NCBI GenBank assembly: GCA_022705365.1
Contig: JAKJEP010000112.1
Span: 1 to 9,082, forward strand
Length of the DNA stretch: 9,082 nt
From: Planctomycetota bacterium
Lineage (GTDB): Bacteria > Planctomycetota > Phycisphaerae > Sedimentisphaerales > SM23-30
Direction: 5' to 3'
How positions within the stretch are numbered: position 1 is the first letter of the stretch; each line of letters begins with the position of its first letter. Of the stretch, positions 7,259 through 9,082 are shown piece after piece. Made by a program: the position numbers and the translations under genes. The notes beneath the pieces are model-generated. The model was given only the letters and a program-made list of their open reading frames with translations, was not told where the DNA came from and did no database searches.

Positions 7259-8899
7259 CTAGCCGATCAGGTCCTCCGGTACCCGGTGCAGCCGGAACTC
7301 CGCGGGAATGACCTGATTGTCTTCGCAGAGCCGGTACAGCACCCCTGCCAGTTGCGAGAAACTCAATCCCGCGCCGCTTCTCTTTTTGACTCCCGGTTTC
7401 ACCAGGGGCATCGCCAGCGTTTGAATCAGATCTTCCACCTGATTCGAGGAACTCAGCGTTACAAACTTCTGACCCGGCCCCAATTGCCGGATAATCTTGA
7501 TCGTATCTTCATTCGGCCGGGAATTGATCGTGATTAAATCCTTCGATTCAAAGAAAACATTATCATGGCAGCGGGCATTCCTGCCAAAGAAGACAATCCG
7601 CGGCTGATCTGCCGTCCAGACACAGGCCAGATTCGTCCCGGTGGTCTCCAGAAAATCAATTTGATACCCGGAAGGGACGGCAACCGACATGATGCAGGGA
7701 TCTTTGATTTTACTCAGGCCGTCATAGGCCAGCAGACGCAGACGGACATTGGAACTGTTCAGTAATTTTTCCAAACAGGCTCGGGCGCTCGGATCAGCGG
7801 CGTTCCGCTTCAAGTCCCGCGCTGCCGGCAATTGGCACGGATGCGAGTCATCCATCGCAATCTGAATCAGGGTGTCTATGGCTTTCATATTTTCCAGATA
7901 TAAAGCGGTACGGGCAGCGTAATACTGAAGTTTTCCGGTCGAACTTTGATACATTTTCTCCAGGGACGGCAGGCAGATTCTTCCCAGGCCTTCCCACGCC
8001 AGAGAAATGGCTTCATAATCGGCGTCCGGCTTTTGGGCGGCTTCATTCAGTTCCAGAACCTTTTTTTCCAGATATCCCGGATTATCCTGTAAATAAAGGC
8101 CCAAAACCAGATTTATAAAACGCTGATACTCTTCCCGGTATTCATCGGGAATCTGCAGCGCTACGCTGTTCCGTTTGGCTTCAGCTATTTTGGGATTTTT
8201 CATACCGCCGAAACGGGTATTGATGCGGCGCTGAATGAGTTGGGCTGTCCGATAGTCCGGCTGTAAAATCGCCAGCTGAATATTGCGGTCGAATATGGTT
8301 TCCCCACCGTTCAGCACCACCCCGTACCGCGGATCGGATTTTTGGTTGTCTTTGGTGAATGGATTGATGAAAATCGGCCCCTCCGCATAGGCGGTGGGAC
8401 GGCTGGCCAGCGGCTGGCCGGTTCTGCCTGGGGCAACAACCTGCAATTCGGTTTTCATTAAAATTCCGCCCTGCAGAGAGGTTATCTGGGAGTTGGGAAA
8501 GGCGGTAACCTGAACTTCAAATTTTTCGCCTTTTGGCGCCCCAGCAGGCACGAGGCCGCGAACCATAACTACGGCTGTGGTAGGACTTTCGATAATTTGA
8601 TCGGCGGTCATCTCCGGATATCGATTATGTAAACCGCTATCTTTGCCATACTTATGAATCAATTGGCGCATTTGTTCTTTTACCGCCGGGCTGCACTGTC
8701 CTGAACCGGTACCCGGCAGTCCCCATACCAGTGAATAGCCCTGCACTTGAACACTGGCAAAACCGGTCGGTTCACAGATTGATCCGATCATATCCTGAAG
8801 GGCTGGCGAGGCGGCGGGGGGTGTCTGTTCTTTTTGTTTGCAACCACAAATACATGTTATTAAACAGCTTATAATAATAATGCTTTTTGTGATTTTCAT
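7259..8899 (-). CDS. FlgI (P-ring)-like lipoprotein with helical-repeat region
   Basis: 546 residues. A lipoprotein signal is visible: basic 'MKITK', a hydrophobic core and a lipobox ending at C20 ('ICGC', with an unusual Cys before Gly). Residues about 35-245 resemble the flagellar P-ring protein FlgI: 'VQGYSLVWGLPGTGSG' (52-67; FlgI has a 'GYGLVVGLNGTGD'-type motif), 'TTAVVMVRGLVP' (107-118), 'FEVQVTAFPNSQITSLQGG' (127-145) and 'YAEGPIFINPF' (171-181). About 290-400 looks like HEAT-type alpha-helical pairs ('ARTALYLENMKAIDTLIQIA', 'NVRLRLLAYDGLSKIKDP'). The last 140 residues are not recognised. Known FlgI forms the peptidoglycan-associated flagellar ring, is exported without a lipid anchor and lacks such repeats, so this is likely a diverged envelope protein rather than FlgI proper; no flagellar gene is nearby. 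GGTAGG (+ strand 8906-8911) is 6 bases before the ATG. The next gene is smc. Confidence 0.75.
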   Translation of the reverse strand: MKITKSIIIISCLITCICGCKQKEQTPPAASPALQDMIGSICEPTGFASVQVQGYSLVWGLPGTGSGQCSPAVKEQMRQLIHKYGKDSGLHNRYPEMTADQIIESPTTAVVMVRGLVPAGAPKGEKFEVQVTAFPNSQITSLQGGILMKTELQVVAPGRTGQPLASRPTAYAEGPIFINPFTKDNQKSDPRYGVVLNGGETIFDRNIQLAILQPDYRTAQLIQRRINTRFGGMKNPKIAEAKRNSVALQIPDEYREEYQRFINLVLGLYLQDNPGYLEKKVLELNEAAQKPDADYEAISLAWEGLGRICLPSLEKMYQSSTGKLQYYAARTALYLENMKAIDTLIQIAMDDSHPCQLPAARDLKRNAADPSARACLEKLLNSSNVRLRLLAYDGLSKIKDPCIMSVAVPSGYQIDFLETTGTNLACVWTADQPRIVFFGRNARCHDNVFFESKDLITINSRPNEDTIKIIRQLGPGQKFVTLSSSNQVEDLIQTLAMPLVKPGVKKRSGAGLSFSQLAGVLYRLCEDNQVIPAEFRLHRVPEDLIG

Positions 8900-9000
8900 G
8901 TAGAACCTACCTATTTATAACTTAGGCATATATCATTTATCGGACTATTATTACTTAGTTCTTGAAGGTTCCCCAAGTTTCAATATCCCGAGGCAACTTT

Positions 9001-9029
9001 ACAATAATATAAACGTTTCTATCCGACAA
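9001..9029 (-). promoter_or_regulatory. Weak sigma-70-like promoter candidate upstream of the FlgI-like lipoprotein gene
   Basis: On the minus strand, TTGTCG (9029-9024) and TATTGT (9006-9001) are separated by 17 bases and match four of six positions of each consensus box. This would give a leader of roughly 95 bases before ATG 8899. The 183-base region 8900-9082 is AT-rich and holds no gene I can support. Such matches occur by chance in AT-rich DNA. Confidence 0.22.
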
Positions 9030-9082
9030 ACCGCAGCTAAACTAACACCTTGGCGGGTTAGCGTCAAGATGAATTATCGGAA

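Noticed and set aside
9069..9082. Possible plus-strand gene start (ATG at 9069) at the right edge
   Set aside because: Only a few codons are visible, with no convincing Shine-Dalgarno upstream.

Overview
The window looks like chromosomal DNA of a Planctomycetota bacterium, probably Phycisphaerae-like. This is inferred from protein style only: a FlgI-like lipoprotein with a helical-repeat insert, an SMC with 'LMSGGEKTMT' and 'MDEVDAALDEAN' motifs, an SUMF1/FGE-type protein, and a membrane protein whose tail resembles the 'ILxYE...VLFxDGHVxF' ending common in planctomycete pseudopilin-like proteins. No rRNA, tRNA, CRISPR array, insertion sequence or phage gene was seen.

Layout. Bases 1-240 (+) hold the last 79 codons of an SUMF1/FGE-fold protein. 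All other genes lie on the minus strand and are read from right to left: a lipoprotein with a FlgI (P-ring)-like domain (8899-7259); the chromosome condensation ATPase SMC (7191-3601); an AT-rich, five-helix membrane protein of unknown function (3417-2608); a three-helix membrane protein with an endonuclease/exonuclease/phosphatase (EEP) domain (2535-1216); and a radical SAM protein with a C-terminal helix-hairpin-helix (1459-320), which converges on the FGE-like gene. No gene-free stretch exceeds 300 bases. The largest are 3418-3600, with inverted repeats, and 8900-9082, with only a weak promoter candidate.

How the genes fit together. The FlgI-like gene and smc are 67 bases apart and could be co-transcribed. 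Inverted repeats after smc suggest a transcript boundary there. The membrane protein and its flanks are visibly AT-richer than the GC-rich neighbours and interrupt the smc-to-EEP stretch like a later insertion. The EEP frame has no stop where its domain ends and runs 244 bases into the radical SAM gene in another frame. A one-base length change would end it at a TAA just before the radical SAM start, so this is either a recent frameshift, an assembly error or a real long overlap.

No complete new multi-gene system is evident. The points most worth following are the FlgI-like lipoprotein beside smc, the radical SAM/HhH gene without its usual uracil-DNA-glycosylase-like partner, the EEP/radical SAM overlap, and the AT-rich membrane gene with its structured upstream region.
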